From assembly GCA_017403155.1 (NCBI GenBank), contig JAFQOP010000014.1:185677-249676 (forward strand): 64,000 nt of DNA, written 5' to 3'. The DNA is from Clostridia bacterium. Lineage in GTDB: Bacteria > Bacillota > Clostridia > Oscillospirales > CAG-272. The translations under genes and the position numbers were made by a program. Shown here one piece after another: positions 34,660 through 42,925 of the stretch. The stretch's first letter is position 1, and the number at the start of each line of letters is the position of its first letter. The notes under the pieces were generated by a model. That model had not been told where the DNA came from. It made no database searches and saw only the letters and a list, made by a program, of their open reading frames with translations.

Positions 34660-36277
34660 CTTTAACATCTGGCTGAAAAACACCGTTGATAATCCCGAAA
34701 TATATGAGGAGCTGCTTGCCGTCCGCGACAACGAGGCAGAACGACAGGACCGCTTCTATAAGGAGCTGACCTTTGGCACGGGCGGACTGCGCGGAGTCAT
34801 CGGAGCAGGAACGAATAGAATGAACGTCTATACCGTCGGTAGGGCAACGGCAGGTCTTGCCGACTATATGCTCACCTCGGGAGCAAAAAAATCTATCGTA
34901 ATTGCCTACGACTCCAGAAACAAATCGCGCGAGTTTGCCTTCAGGTCGGCTGAAATTATGAGCTCTATGGGCATCCACGCCTACGTCTTTGACAAGCTTA
35001 CTCCCACCCCTGTGCTTTCCTTTGCTGTAAGGGAGCTGGGCGCAGGAGCAGGCATCGTTATCACAGCAAGCCATAATCCGAAGGAATACAACGGATACAA
35101 GGTATACAACGAGCACGGTTGTCAGATAACCGACCTTGCCGCAAAAGAAATCCTTGATAAAATCAACAAAAAGGGATATTTCGACAAATACGAAAAAAAC
35201 GACGCGCTCATCACCGTAATCAAGGACGAAATACTCGAAAAATATCTTAATGAAATTGAAAAGTATTCGCTTTTTGACAGAGTAAGCGAATACGCCCCCA
35301 GGGTTGTATATACCCCCCTCTACGGCACGGGAAATATTCCCGTCCGTGCAATACTCGACCGAATCGGTGTAAAAAACGTTTCCGTTGTAAAGGAGCAGGA
35401 GCTGCCTAACGGCGACTTTACAACCTGCCCGTATCCGAACCCCGAGGAGAAGGCGGCACTCGCGCTGGCTCTCGAAGAGGGCAGGAAAACGAATGCTGAG
35501 CTCATCCTTGCCACCGACCCGGACGCGGACCGCGTGGGTATCGCAGTACGCGACTCAAGGGGCGATTTTATCCTCTTAAACGGCAACGAAACGGGACTCC
35601 TGCTTATGAACTATATGCTCGAGAGAAAGAGTGCTCTCGGAACACTCGGACATTCTCCCGTTGTTATAAAGACCATTGTAACCACGGATATGGCATTCTC
35701 GGTCGCAGAAAAGTACGGAGCAACGGTTAGGGAAGTGCTCACCGGCTTCAAATACATCGGAGAAGCTATGGACACGCTCGACAACTTTGTTATGGGCATG
35801 GAGGAAAGCTACGGTTATCTTGTCGGCACCTTTGCAAGAGACAAGGATGCTGTAAGCGCAGTTATGCTCATTACAGAAATGTTTGCCTACTATAAGAGCC
35901 TCGGCATCTCTCTTTATGAGCAGCTGGAGAAGCTCTACTGCGAGCACGGACACTATCTTACCGATCTACTGTCCAAAACCTACAAGGGTGCAAGCGGTGC
36001 CGAGCGGATGAAGCAGATAATTGCAGAGATAAGAAGCAACCCAAATATCAAGATTGATGGGGAAGAGCTCGTCTACACCGACTTTGGCAACGGAATAGAC
36101 GGACTACCCAAGAGCGACGTGCTCAGATTCAAGAGCGAAAACGTCAGAATCCTCATCCGTCCGAGCGGCACAGAGCCAAAGATTAAGATATACTATCAGA
36201 TAAAGGCATCAAGCCCTGATGCAGCAAGAAAAAAGCTCACCAAGGTTAAAGAGATAGTAGAGAAGTGCCTATCATAA
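34652..36277 (+). CDS. pgcA: Alpha-D-phosphohexomutase (phosphoglucomutase/phosphomannomutase)
   Basis: A 541-residue enzyme interconverting hexose-1-P and hexose-6-P. The phosphoserine loop is TASHNPKEYNGYKVYNEHGC, metal loop DPDADRVGIAV, sugar-binding GMEESYGYL, phosphate-binding RPSGTEPKIKIYY. The length and KFMFGTAGLR-like N-terminus (LTFGTGGLRGVIGAGTNRMN) fit the PgcA/PGM2 type that acts on both glucose and mannose phosphates. It overlaps the GH130 gene, so it probably takes its mannose-1-P; it also connects glycogen-derived glucose-1-P to glycolysis. Confidence 0.95.
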   Translation: MTNFNIWLKNTVDNPEIYEELLAVRDNEAERQDRFYKELTFGTGGLRGVIGAGTNRMNVYTVGRATAGLADYMLTSGAKKSIVIAYDSRNKSREFAFRSAEIMSSMGIHAYVFDKLTPTPVLSFAVRELGAGAGIVITASHNPKEYNGYKVYNEHGCQITDLAAKEILDKINKKGYFDKYEKNDALITVIKDEILEKYLNEIEKYSLFDRVSEYAPRVVYTPLYGTGNIPVRAILDRIGVKNVSVVKEQELPNGDFTTCPYPNPEEKAALALALEEGRKTNAELILATDPDADRVGIAVRDSRGDFILLNGNETGLLLMNYMLERKSALGTLGHSPVVIKTIVTTDMAFSVAEKYGATVREVLTGFKYIGEAMDTLDNFVMGMEESYGYLVGTFARDKDAVSAVMLITEMFAYYKSLGISLYEQLEKLYCEHGHYLTDLLSKTYKGASGAERMKQIIAEIRSNPNIKIDGEELVYTDFGNGIDGLPKSDVLRFKSENVRILIRPSGTEPKIKIYYQIKASSPDAARKKLTKVKEIVEKCLS

Positions 36278-36348
36278 AATCACCCCTCGAGAGCAGGGAA
36301 TATCTTCCTACAAAAAATGCATGCAATACAAAAGAATAGGGAAGAACC

Positions 36349-36377
36349 AAAAGAGGCTACAACTAGTAGCCTCTTTT
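36349..36377 (+). terminator. Terminator after the phosphohexomutase gene
   Basis: Perfect 12-bp stem (36349-36360 with 36366-36377), loop AACTA, A/T flanks on both sides. Confidence 0.85.
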
Positions 36378-36395
36378 AAAATACATACTCTTCCC

Positions 36396-36429
36396 GGCTA
36401 TGAGCACTGCTGCATAGCTGCCTTTTTTT
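36396..36429 (+). terminator. Second terminator-like hairpin
   Basis: GGCTATG (36396-36402) with CATAGC-TG-CC (36413-36422), then seven T. Either a tandem terminator or the end of an unrecognised small RNA. Confidence 0.5.
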
Positions 36430-36472
36430 GCTTATATCACCCTTTTCTGGGTTAAAGGGAAGTATATCTCCA

Positions 36473-36500
36473 ATTATACAAAATTAATATTTTGTATAAT
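36473..36500. repeat. Perfect AT-rich palindrome
   Basis: ATTATACAAAAT (36473-36484), centre TAAT, ATTTTGTATAAT (36489-36500). Each arm ends in a -10-like TATAAT facing outward. It sits in the gene-free stretch 36278-36857, which otherwise holds the hairpins listed and no recognisable gene or RNA. Confidence 0.6.
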
Positions 36501-36773
36501 AGAGGGAAACAAAATAAGATGATATATGGATTTTGCCCTATTTTATATGCCGATTTTTTCATTTTTTATTTTTGAACGAATTATGCCTTCTACATATTAA
36601 TTTTTTGTTTTTATCAAAAATATCTCCTCAATTAACTTTTTGATGCAATCACTGTATTAGCCTTTTTGTAGCAAATCAGCCGTGCAGTTATTTAATAAAT
36701 CAAGCTCGGATATTTCTAAATGACTTGCTGAAAAGTAAAATAATCAGCAAAAATCCAATACGCAAAATTCGAG

Positions 36774-36798
36774 CAAAAACATAGGGAAGTGTTCCCTA
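36774..36798 (-). terminator. Terminator of spoIIID
   Basis: TAGGGAA/TTCCCTA stem (36782-36788 with 36792-36798), 3-nt loop; on the minus strand a T run follows. On the plus strand T residues follow too. Confidence 0.65.
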
Positions 36799-36857
36799 CT
36801 TTTTTCTTGCATTCTTCCTTGATATGTGCTATTATATTATAAGAGCACTTCCCCACC

Positions 36858-37121
36858 TTACCGCCTGGATGCTCTGTTTCGATACTTTATCCGAGTGGCT
36901 TCCCCACCCCTTATATGCCTCTCAGCCTTGTTAATATCAAGGATTTTCTTCACTTCGGCGTACAATCGTGCATTTACGTACTTTAATTTTACCGAAATAT
37001 CCTTATGTACCGTGCTTTTGCTAATACCAAAATGCTTTGCACATGCACGCACAGTCGCCCCCGTTTCAATTACAAATTCCGCAAGCAATTCACATCTTTC
37101 GCGATCAGCTGTACTAACCAT
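36858..37121 (-). CDS. spoIIID: Stage III sporulation transcriptional regulator SpoIIID
   Basis: An 87-residue DNA-binding protein. The HTH GATVRACAKHFGISKSTVHKDISVKL and the basic tail HIRGGEATRIKYRNR match SpoIIID closely. In the mother cell it turns SigE-dependent genes on or off and promotes SigK synthesis. The start at 37121 has no obvious ribosome-binding site; an inverted repeat CTCGATA/TATCGAG (37130-37147) lies just upstream. It is divergent from an rRNA methylase gene with about 70 nt shared. SigE targets in this window (yabPQ and others) could be under its control. Confidence 0.95.
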   Translation of the reverse strand: MVSTADRERCELLAEFVIETGATVRACAKHFGISKSTVHKDISVKLKYVNARLYAEVKKILDINKAERHIRGGEATRIKYRNRASRR

Positions 37122-37194
37122 AAAACAGTCTCGATATAGCTATCGAGTTACCTCACATAATACTGATATACTATATGAAAGGAGCTGTCATTTA

Positions 37195-37977
37195 ATGCAA
37201 AAGGAAGAAATTAAATTTCTCGACTCATGTGTATTTGAGGGCATGACCTCTATACGCGCAATTATAAAATCAATTGATATCGGCTTGTCTGACAGACGCA
37301 TCAAGGAGATATTTTTTGACGTAGAAAAAACAAAGAAAATATCGAAAGAGCTTGGATATTTACGGGCAGTTTCGGAAAAGTATGGATTTGTTTTATCAAA
37401 ATCAACAGCAGAAGAGATAGAAAAAATTACAGTTGGAACCAGCCACGGCGGCATAGTAGCAGTAACAAGCGAGCGCACTGTGCCGCGTCTCACGGCTGAA
37501 TCGGAAATTAATTCAGACGGCTTTTACTGCATGATTCAGGGAATAGAGGATCCTTATAATTTTGGATATTCCCTGCGCTCTCTTTATGCCTGCGGATGTG
37601 ATGGAATCATCCTCCCAGAGCGCAACTGGATGAGTGCGGCAGGTGTAGTTGCTCGAAGCTCAGCAGGTGCCTCGGAGCTCTTTCCTATGTTTACCGCAGA
37701 GCCGATTGATGCAGCGGAAATATTCAAAGCTAAGGGCTACTCTGTCGTTTGTGCACACGAAAAAACTGACAAAACTCTCGGAGCATGTGATATTCCCTAC
37801 CCCGTTCTCCTTATCGTCGGAGGTGAGAAGCGAGGCATATCAGGCACCCTTGTTGACAAGGCAGATCTTCTCGTCAAAATAAATTACGCAAGAGATTTTA
37901 AGGCTTCGCTCTCCGCAGCATCAGCTACGACAATGTTTGCTTACGAAATAATGCGCCAGAGAAGTACAACGAAATAG
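37195..37977 (+). CDS. TrmH/SpoU-family RNA 2'-O-methyltransferase
   Basis: A 260-residue SPOUT methylase. The trefoil-knot motifs are IQGIEDPYNFGYSLRSLYACG (motif 1), LLIVGGEKRGIS (motif 2) and KASLSAASATTMFAYEI (motif 3, where Asn of SLNVS is replaced by Ser-Ala). The N-terminal domain (about 100 residues) may recognise RNA. It resembles RlmB or an uncharacterised paralogue; the target (rRNA or tRNA) is unclear. Start ATG 37195 with AAAGGAG 11 nt upstream; the frame is open much further upstream, across spoIIID, but this is not coding. Confidence 0.85.
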   Translation: MQKEEIKFLDSCVFEGMTSIRAIIKSIDIGLSDRRIKEIFFDVEKTKKISKELGYLRAVSEKYGFVLSKSTAEEIEKITVGTSHGGIVAVTSERTVPRLTAESEINSDGFYCMIQGIEDPYNFGYSLRSLYACGCDGIILPERNWMSAAGVVARSSAGASELFPMFTAEPIDAAEIFKAKGYSVVCAHEKTDKTLGACDIPYPVLLIVGGEKRGISGTLVDKADLLVKINYARDFKASLSAASATTMFAYEIMRQRSTTK

Positions 37978-38006
37978 AAAAAAGGCTGTTCGAAAACAGC
38001 CTTTTT
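37978..38006. terminator. Bidirectional terminator
   Basis: AAAAAAGGCTGTT / AACAGCCTTTTT arms with a CGAA tetraloop, between convergent genes. Confidence 0.9.
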
Positions 38007-38009
38007 ATT

Positions 38010-38849
38010 TTATTTTCCGCAGCCGCAGCCACCGCCCTTGCCGCCACCGTTCTCACGGATGGGCGCACCGGGTGTTCTGAACTGATTGACGGGGAATGCC
38101 ATAGTCCTGAAGAGTGCACAAGGATTTTCATCACTTGTAGCGGGGGTGCACTCCTTGTCGGGCACACTGTAATCGGTTGCCTGAACAAGAAGCTGAGCAG
38201 GACGAATTATTCTGATAACCGAAAAGATACCGAAGGATACGTACAGTCTCGCGCCCTCCGAGCTTGTAACAAGCTCGCCGTTCAGGCAACCGCAGACAAC
38301 CTCGGGAATCTCGCATCCACATTCGTTGCAGCTACACGGGCAGGAGCAGTCGGATATCTTGTGGCCAAGGATAATGGGTTCAACAGTCTCAACCACCGCA
38401 GTCGGCGCATCAACGGTCATATTATCCTGATTGCATACGTTGCAGAAGTTATCCTCGGCAGTAGACGAAAAGCTCACAAGAGAGCCCTCTCCGCCGTAAA
38501 GAACAACCTCCTTCTCAAGCACAGCAATGCCCTCGAAGCACTGACTTCTGCCGATGCATACACAGCCCTCGCCCTCGACCTTTACGTAATATCTTACCGT
38601 AACACGGTAGAAGCCGCGGTTGAACACGATAGGATCGACCCCAACGTATGCCCAAACGAGCTTAGCACATTTAAGCCTTACGCCTGTAGCATTGTTGATT
38701 ATTGCCTCCCCTTCCTCGCTCAGATATACTCTGGTATCCTCAAAGCAATCTCTGTCACGACAGCAGTCGAGAACACGCTTGGTGTCGATGCACACACTTC
38801 CCCTTCCGTCAAAGGAAAGCCCACATGACGAATTTCTGTTTTCTTGCAT
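38010..38849 (-). CDS. Cysteine-rich conserved clostridial protein, possible spore-surface protein
   Basis: A 279-residue protein I cannot assign to a named family. It has about 20 cysteines in pairs: LDCCRDRDCFED near the N-terminus, CVCIGRSQC, CNVCNQDN, a cluster CSCPCSCNECGCEIPEVVCGC near residue 180-200, and a Gly/Cys tail (GGGKGGGCGCGK). The middle part reads as beta strands (RVTVRYYVKVEGEGCVC). No signal peptide. I recall similar proteins widely in spore-forming Clostridia. High Cys and the Gly/Cys tail suggest a cross-linked coat or exosporium protein (inference). ATG 38849 follows AGGAGA by 6 nt. Confidence 0.65.
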   Translation of the reverse strand: MQENRNSSCGLSFDGRGSVCIDTKRVLDCCRDRDCFEDTRVYLSEEGEAIINNATGVRLKCAKLVWAYVGVDPIVFNRGFYRVTVRYYVKVEGEGCVCIGRSQCFEGIAVLEKEVVLYGGEGSLVSFSSTAEDNFCNVCNQDNMTVDAPTAVVETVEPIILGHKISDCSCPCSCNECGCEIPEVVCGCLNGELVTSSEGARLYVSFGIFSVIRIIRPAQLLVQATDYSVPDKECTPATSDENPCALFRTMAFPVNQFRTPGAPIRENGGGKGGGCGCGK

Positions 38850-38873
38850 TGTAACTTCTCCTAGTCTCACAAA

Positions 38874-38888
38874 TAGGCACAGTGCCTA
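38874..38888. promoter_or_regulatory. Palindrome upstream of the Cys-rich gene
   Basis: TAGGCAC-A-GTGCCTA, a perfect 15-bp palindrome 25 nt before the start codon; operator or short mRNA hairpin. Confidence 0.45.
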
Positions 38889-38960
38889 AAGCTGTAATAC
38901 AAAGTTTGAGGTAATCACTTACCCTGCTATCATTTTATTCGTAAGAGGAGAAATTGATAC

Positions 38961-38987
38961 AAAAAAGAGCCCCGCAGGGCTCTTTTT
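38961..38987 (-). terminator. Terminator of the P-loop protein gene
   Basis: AAGAGCCC/GGGCTCTT stem with CGCA loop and A/T flanks. Confidence 0.88.
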
Positions 38988-38990
38988 ATA

Positions 38991-39392
38991 TTAGCAGTAT
39001 GCCTTTACCGCGTCGGGGCACTCCTCGACGGTGATAGAAGCGGTCATAACAAGGTTAACCTCCTTGGTAATCCCCTCAAGCTTCTTGAGCATAGCCTCGA
39101 AGCCTGCAACGTCGTTGCCAACGATCTTGAGAGCGGAGTCAACGAATATGTCGGTGATATCGCTGTTGGATGCAAGCACGCCTGCGATAAAACCGTAGAG
39201 AGTATCAGCCACGGTGATACCGAATTCATCAGTATCAATAAGTCTTGCCTTATATGTAATATCGTGAGTGAGCTTATCACCCTTCTCGATGCATACAACG
39301 GAACCGTTAGATGCTACTGTGGCATTGTTAACAAGCTCAATGAGAGTCTTCGTCTTGCCCGAGCCCTTGCCACCGATAAATAATTTAATCAT
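38991..39392 (-). CDS. Small P-loop ATP/GTP-binding protein of unknown function
   Basis: A 133-residue protein starting MIKLFIGGKGSGKTKTLIE, a clear Walker A loop. No convincing Walker B; candidates are VVCIEKGD and DIFVDSAL. The rest alternates strands and helices (GNDVAGFEAMLKKLEGITKEVN, LVMTASITVEECPDAV), like a minimal RecA/KaiC-like domain cut short. I do not recognise a named family. AGGAGGAA precedes the ATG, and codon use is biased as in well-expressed genes. It is monocistronic with its own terminator. Confidence 0.75.
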   Translation of the reverse strand: MIKLFIGGKGSGKTKTLIELVNNATVASNGSVVCIEKGDKLTHDITYKARLIDTDEFGITVADTLYGFIAGVLASNSDITDIFVDSALKIVGNDVAGFEAMLKKLEGITKEVNLVMTASITVEECPDAVKAYC

Positions 39393-39511
39393 GTTGGAAT
39401 TCCTCCTGTGTTTTGATATCCAAATTACTCAGTAATCTGTTACTATTATTTTACACTATATAAACAAAAAATGCAATAGTATATTGAATTTTTTATTTAA
39501 AATATTAAAAA

Positions 39512-40852
39512 TTATTTGCCTATCTTTTTGTCAAGCTCAGCCTTCATATCCTCGTAGCCGGGCTTGCCGAGAAGAGCAAACATATTCTTCTTGTATGCCT
39601 CAACACCGGGCTGGTCGAAGGGGTTAACTCCAAGCATATACCCGGAAATAGCGCAAGCGATCTCGAAGAAATATACAAGATAGCCAAAGGAATAAGCACT
39701 TCTGTCCTCGAGCTCGAGCATAAGGTTGGGAACACCGCCGTCGTTATGCGCGATAAGTGTAGCCATCATTGCCGTCTTGTTTACGTAGTCGAGCTTTTTA
39801 CCCGAAATAAAGTTAAGACCGTCCACGTTTGCCTCGTCATCGGGGATAACGAACTCGGCACCCGTGTTCTTAACGTTCACAACCGTCTCAAAGAGGTTGC
39901 GCTGACCCTCCTGGATATACTGACCGAGAGAGTGCAGGTCTGTCGAGAAGCAAACGGATGCGGGGAAAATACCCTTGTTATCCTTACCCTCGCTCTCGCC
40001 GTACAGCTGCTTCCACCACTCGCTCATCATGAGCATATAGGGCTCATAGCCTACGAGGATCTCGGTGCACTTGCCCTGCCCAAGGAGTGCGTTTCTCATA
40101 ACTGCATACTTGATAGCATCGTTATCTGCGTTTGCCTCATCAGTGTATGCGGCGCGTGCATCCTGCGCGCCCTTCATCATAGCATCGATATCTATTCCTG
40201 CAACAGCGATAGGAAGAAGACCTACTGCGGTAAGAACAGAATATCTGCCTCCAACGTCATCGGGAACAACAAAGGTCTCATATCCTGCCTCGTCGGAGAA
40301 ATGCTTGAGAGTTCCGCGAGCCTTATCTGTGGTAACGAAAATTCTGTCCTTCGCGCCCTCCTTGCCATACTTCTCAACGAGCATTGCCTTGAATACTCTG
40401 AAGGCGATAGCAGGCTCTGTGGTAGTGCCCGACTTGGATATTACGTTAACGCAGATATCCTTGCCCTCGAGAATCGATATAAGCTCGGTAAGTGCCGTGG
40501 TGGATATATTATTTCCTGCAAAATAAATCTCGGGAGTATCCTTTTTAAGAGAATTGTAAAGAGGGCTCTTTATAAATTCAATAGCTGCTCTTGCACCGAG
40601 ATAGGAGCCACCGATACCGATAACAACAAGTGCATCGCAGCTCTTCTTTATCTTCTCTGCCGCAACCTTAATGCGCGCAAACTCCTCCTTATCATAATTT
40701 ACGGGAAGATCAACCCAACCGAGAAAATCGTTGCCTGCGCCATTTCTTGCGTTTACCGTCTTGAGCGCCTGTGCCGCAACGGGCTCAAGTGCTGCGAGCT
40801 CCTCGCATTTTACAAAGGATTTTGCGTACTTGTCAATGATTTTAAGTGCCAT
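39512..40852 (-). CDS. pgi: Glucose-6-phosphate isomerase
   Basis: A 446-residue cytosolic enzyme interconverting glucose-6-P and fructose-6-[37 protein letters not shown] (phosphate loop), [18 protein letters not shown] and the C-terminal [16 protein letters not shown] are PGI signatures. GGAGGAG lies 6 nt before ATG 40852; an in-frame ATG 15 nt upstream overlaps that site. It links GlgP and phosphohexomutase products to glycolysis. Its SigA promoter lies in the short gap after the dacF stop. Confidence 0.97.
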   Translation of the reverse strand: MALKIIDKYAKSFVKCEELAALEPVAAQALKTVNARNGAGNDFLGWVDLPVNYDKEEFARIKVAAEKIKKSCDALVVIGIGGSYLGARAAIEFIKSPLYNSLKKDTPEIYFAGNNISTTALTELISILEGKDICVNVISKSGTTTEPAIAFRVFKAMLVEKYGKEGAKDRIFVTTDKARGTLKHFSDEAGYETFVVPDDVGGRYSVLTAVGLLPIAVAGIDIDAMMKGAQDARAAYTDEANADNDAIKYAVMRNALLGQGKCTEILVGYEPYMLMMSEWWKQLYGESEGKDNKGIFPASVCFSTDLHSLGQYIQEGQRNLFETVVNVKNTGAEFVIPDDEANVDGLNFISGKKLDYVNKTAMMATLIAHNDGGVPNLMLELEDRSAYSFGYLVYFFEIACAISGYMLGVNPFDQPGVEAYKKNMFALLGKPGYEDMKAELDKKIGK

Positions 40853-40888
40853 TACATGCTCCTCCATGAAAAACTTTAATTACTACAT

Positions 40889-40917
40889 CTATAATATCAT
40901 AATTAAAGTCTTATTTC
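40889..40917 (-). promoter_or_regulatory. SigA promoter of pgi
   Basis: TTGAAA (complement of 40912-40917), 17 bp, TATTAT (complement of 40889-40894). Confidence 0.8.
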
Positions 40918-40934
40918 AATAGCGAACGAGCAAT

Positions 40935-42128
40935 TTATTCCTCTTTTTTTGACGATGGAGCTAAATTATTCTTCAGCATATTAACAAAAATATCAAACAG
41001 CTCCAGCTCCTCTACCCCATTTTTTACAACAATCTCCTCTTCGCCAAGCAATTTGTTGCCTACAAAGTATTTTACAGTTCCCACGCACTCCCCATCACTT
41101 ATCGGTGCGACGAGTTTATCGGGCAGCACATGCTCAACCTTAACCGAGGAAAGGTCGGATTTATTTACAACACGGCAGAAGTCGGACGTATATGCCAGAC
41201 TCGTCTCTTGCTTGCCGGAATATACGGGAATATTACCAACCTCTCTGCCCTCCGTTTCATACAAGCCGTAGCTTGCAAAGCCATAGTCAAGCAGCTCTCT
41301 TGCAATTTTGTTCCGCATATCCCGACTCGGTGCCCCCATAATTACCGCAATCAGCTGCATATTCCCTCGCCTTGCAGTAGCGCTGACGCAATACCCTGCC
41401 TTATCCGTAGAGCCCGTTTTCAGTCCGTTGCACCCATCGTAATACCTTACAAGTCTGTTAGTATTCGTCAGCACAAATTCACCGTCGCGTATGCTATCCT
41501 GCCACATAGAGCTATACTCGGTTATTATAGGATATTTTATCAGCTCGCGCGACATCATCGCTATATCAAGAGCTGAGCTTTTGTGGTCGGTCGTCGTATC
41601 GTCAAGCCCCGTTACGTTTTCAAAACTACTCGACTTAAGACCGAGCTCCCTTGCTCTCTCATTCATCTTAGCAACAAAGGCACCCTCGCTGCCTGAGGTA
41701 TGCTCTGCCAGCGCAACGGCTGCATCGTTGCCGCTCGCAATAACAGCGCATTTAATAAGCTCTCTGACAGACATGCGCTCCCCCTCCTCAAGGAACACCT
41801 GACTGCCTCCCATACTCGCGGCATATGCGCTGACGGTTACCTCATCATCAATGGCTATGTTGCCCCTTTCTATAGCCTCCATAACAAGAAGCAGCGTCAT
41901 AACCTTTGTTACAGACGCGGGAGAATAGGACTCCTCCTCATTCTTCGAGTACAGCACCGTGCCCGTTTTTGCCTCCATAAGGAGTGCGCTCTTGCATTCA
42001 ACGTCAAATTCACCAAGTTCAATTTTGTATTCTTCTGCCGTATTTTTTGTTTCGTTTGCTGCAAATACCCCCACGCACGAAACTGTAACGACAATTAAAA
42101 AAAGCATAAAAGCAAGTATGTGCCTCAT
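40935..42128 (-). CDS. D-alanyl-D-alanine carboxypeptidase (DacF/DacB type)
   Basis: A 397-residue class A low-molecular-weight penicillin-binding protein. Signal peptide ILAFMLFLIVVTVSCVGVFA; active-site SVTK, SGND, and KTGST. A C-terminal PBP5-like beta domain follows. It trims the terminal D-Ala of peptidoglycan outside the membrane; DacF and DacB limit cortex cross-linking in spores. Which paralogue this is cannot be told. ATG 42128 has GGAGG 5 nt upstream; an in-frame TTG lies 12 nt earlier. It follows a GNAT gene on the same strand. Confidence 0.92.
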   Translation of the reverse strand: MRHILAFMLFLIVVTVSCVGVFAANETKNTAEEYKIELGEFDVECKSALLMEAKTGTVLYSKNEEESYSPASVTKVMTLLLVMEAIERGNIAIDDEVTVSAYAASMGGSQVFLEEGERMSVRELIKCAVIASGNDAAVALAEHTSGSEGAFVAKMNERARELGLKSSSFENVTGLDDTTTDHKSSALDIAMMSRELIKYPIITEYSSMWQDSIRDGEFVLTNTNRLVRYYDGCNGLKTGSTDKAGYCVSATARRGNMQLIAVIMGAPSRDMRNKIARELLDYGFASYGLYETEGREVGNIPVYSGKQETSLAYTSDFCRVVNKSDLSSVKVEHVLPDKLVAPISDGECVGTVKYFVGNKLLGEEEIVVKNGVEELELFDIFVNMLKNNLAPSSKKEE

Positions 42129-42167
42129 AGCAACCTCCAAGTCATTTATGCTTTAATATATTATTTT

Positions 42168-42761
42168 TTATCCGTTAATATAACCCTTACAGATTAATTC
42201 ATACTCTGCGCGTGAAATTGAATAGACATCCACGTCAACCATTCTTCCCTTGCACTCAACCGAGCTATGCTGTCTTGTGTCATAATGCATATGGCACTTC
42301 TCAAGCACACGTCTGCTCCCCTTATTCTCGGGAATAAATTTTGCATATATCAGATCCAGCCCGAGCACCTCGAAGCCAAAGGTAATAACAGCTCTTGCCG
42401 ACTCGGAAGCAATGCCGTTGCCCCAGAATCTACGGTTAAGGACGTATCCTATTTCCGCAGAATTCTCATCTACATTAAAGGAGGTAAAGCCGCAGGTGCC
42501 GAGCACCTTGTCGTATCCGACAAGCGTGATGCCCCAATCGTAAAACTCTCCCCTTTTATATTTTCTGTCAACTATCTTCAGATACTCTCGCGAGTCAAAT
42601 ATATCACGGTGGGGGTACCAGAGCAGATATCGCGACACCTCAGGGTCGCTTGCATATTCATACACCGCATCTACGTCCTTGCGCTCCATCCTTCTCAACA
42701 CAATCCTTTCGGTCGAGAGAGTCGGTATGCTTTTAAATAGCTTTAAATCACTCTTTACCAT
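42168..42761 (-). CDS. GNAT-family N-acetyltransferase (RimJ/RimL-like)
   Basis: A 197-residue acetyltransferase. STERIVLRRMERKDVDAVYEY and YVLNRRFWGNGIASESARAVITFGF (acetyl-CoA loop, read in pieces) with AKFIPENKGSRRVLEKCHM are typical of the RimJ/L group that acetylates N-termini of proteins or small amines. Substrate unknown. ATG 42761 is preceded by GGGTGA. Own SigA promoter. Confidence 0.9.
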   Translation of the reverse strand: MVKSDLKLFKSIPTLSTERIVLRRMERKDVDAVYEYASDPEVSRYLLWYPHRDIFDSREYLKIVDRKYKRGEFYDWGITLVGYDKVLGTCGFTSFNVDENSAEIGYVLNRRFWGNGIASESARAVITFGFEVLGLDLIYAKFIPENKGSRRVLEKCHMHYDTRQHSSVECKGRMVDVDVYSISRAEYELICKGYING

Positions 42762-42788
42762 ATTTTCACCCAAAGTTTGATATACCCA

Positions 42789-42817
42789 ATTATAGCAAAG
42801 GTGATATTAAATTGCAA
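42789..42817 (-). promoter_or_regulatory. SigA promoter of the GNAT gene
   Basis: TTGCAA (complement of 42812-42817), 17 bp, TATAAT (complement of 42789-42794). Confidence 0.75.
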
Positions 42818-42864
42818 TCCATTTTTAATAATTATAAATTTTTATTAAATATTTTAGTTAATTC

Positions 42865-42893
42865 TTGTATTTGCCTTTGTTTTATGATAATAT
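42865..42893 (+). promoter_or_regulatory. SigA promoter of the YesL-like gene
   Basis: TTGTAT (42865-42870), 17 bp, TAATAT (42888-42893). Confidence 0.65.
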
Positions 42894-42925
42894 ATACCTA
42901 TCAGTAATCTAAGAGGAGCAAAACC

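Noticed and set aside
36430..36780. SRP RNA, 6S RNA or tmRNA in the gene-free stretch
   Set aside because: None of their conserved cores could be read there.
36826..37194. N-terminal extension of the TrmH-family methylase across spoIIID
   Set aside because: SpoIIID on the other strand is unmistakable; the methylase begins at ATG 37195 behind AAAGGAG.
39746..40879. A 377-codon frame antisense to pgi
   Set aside because: The minus-strand pgi has all isomerase motifs, promoter and ribosome-binding site; the plus frame has none.
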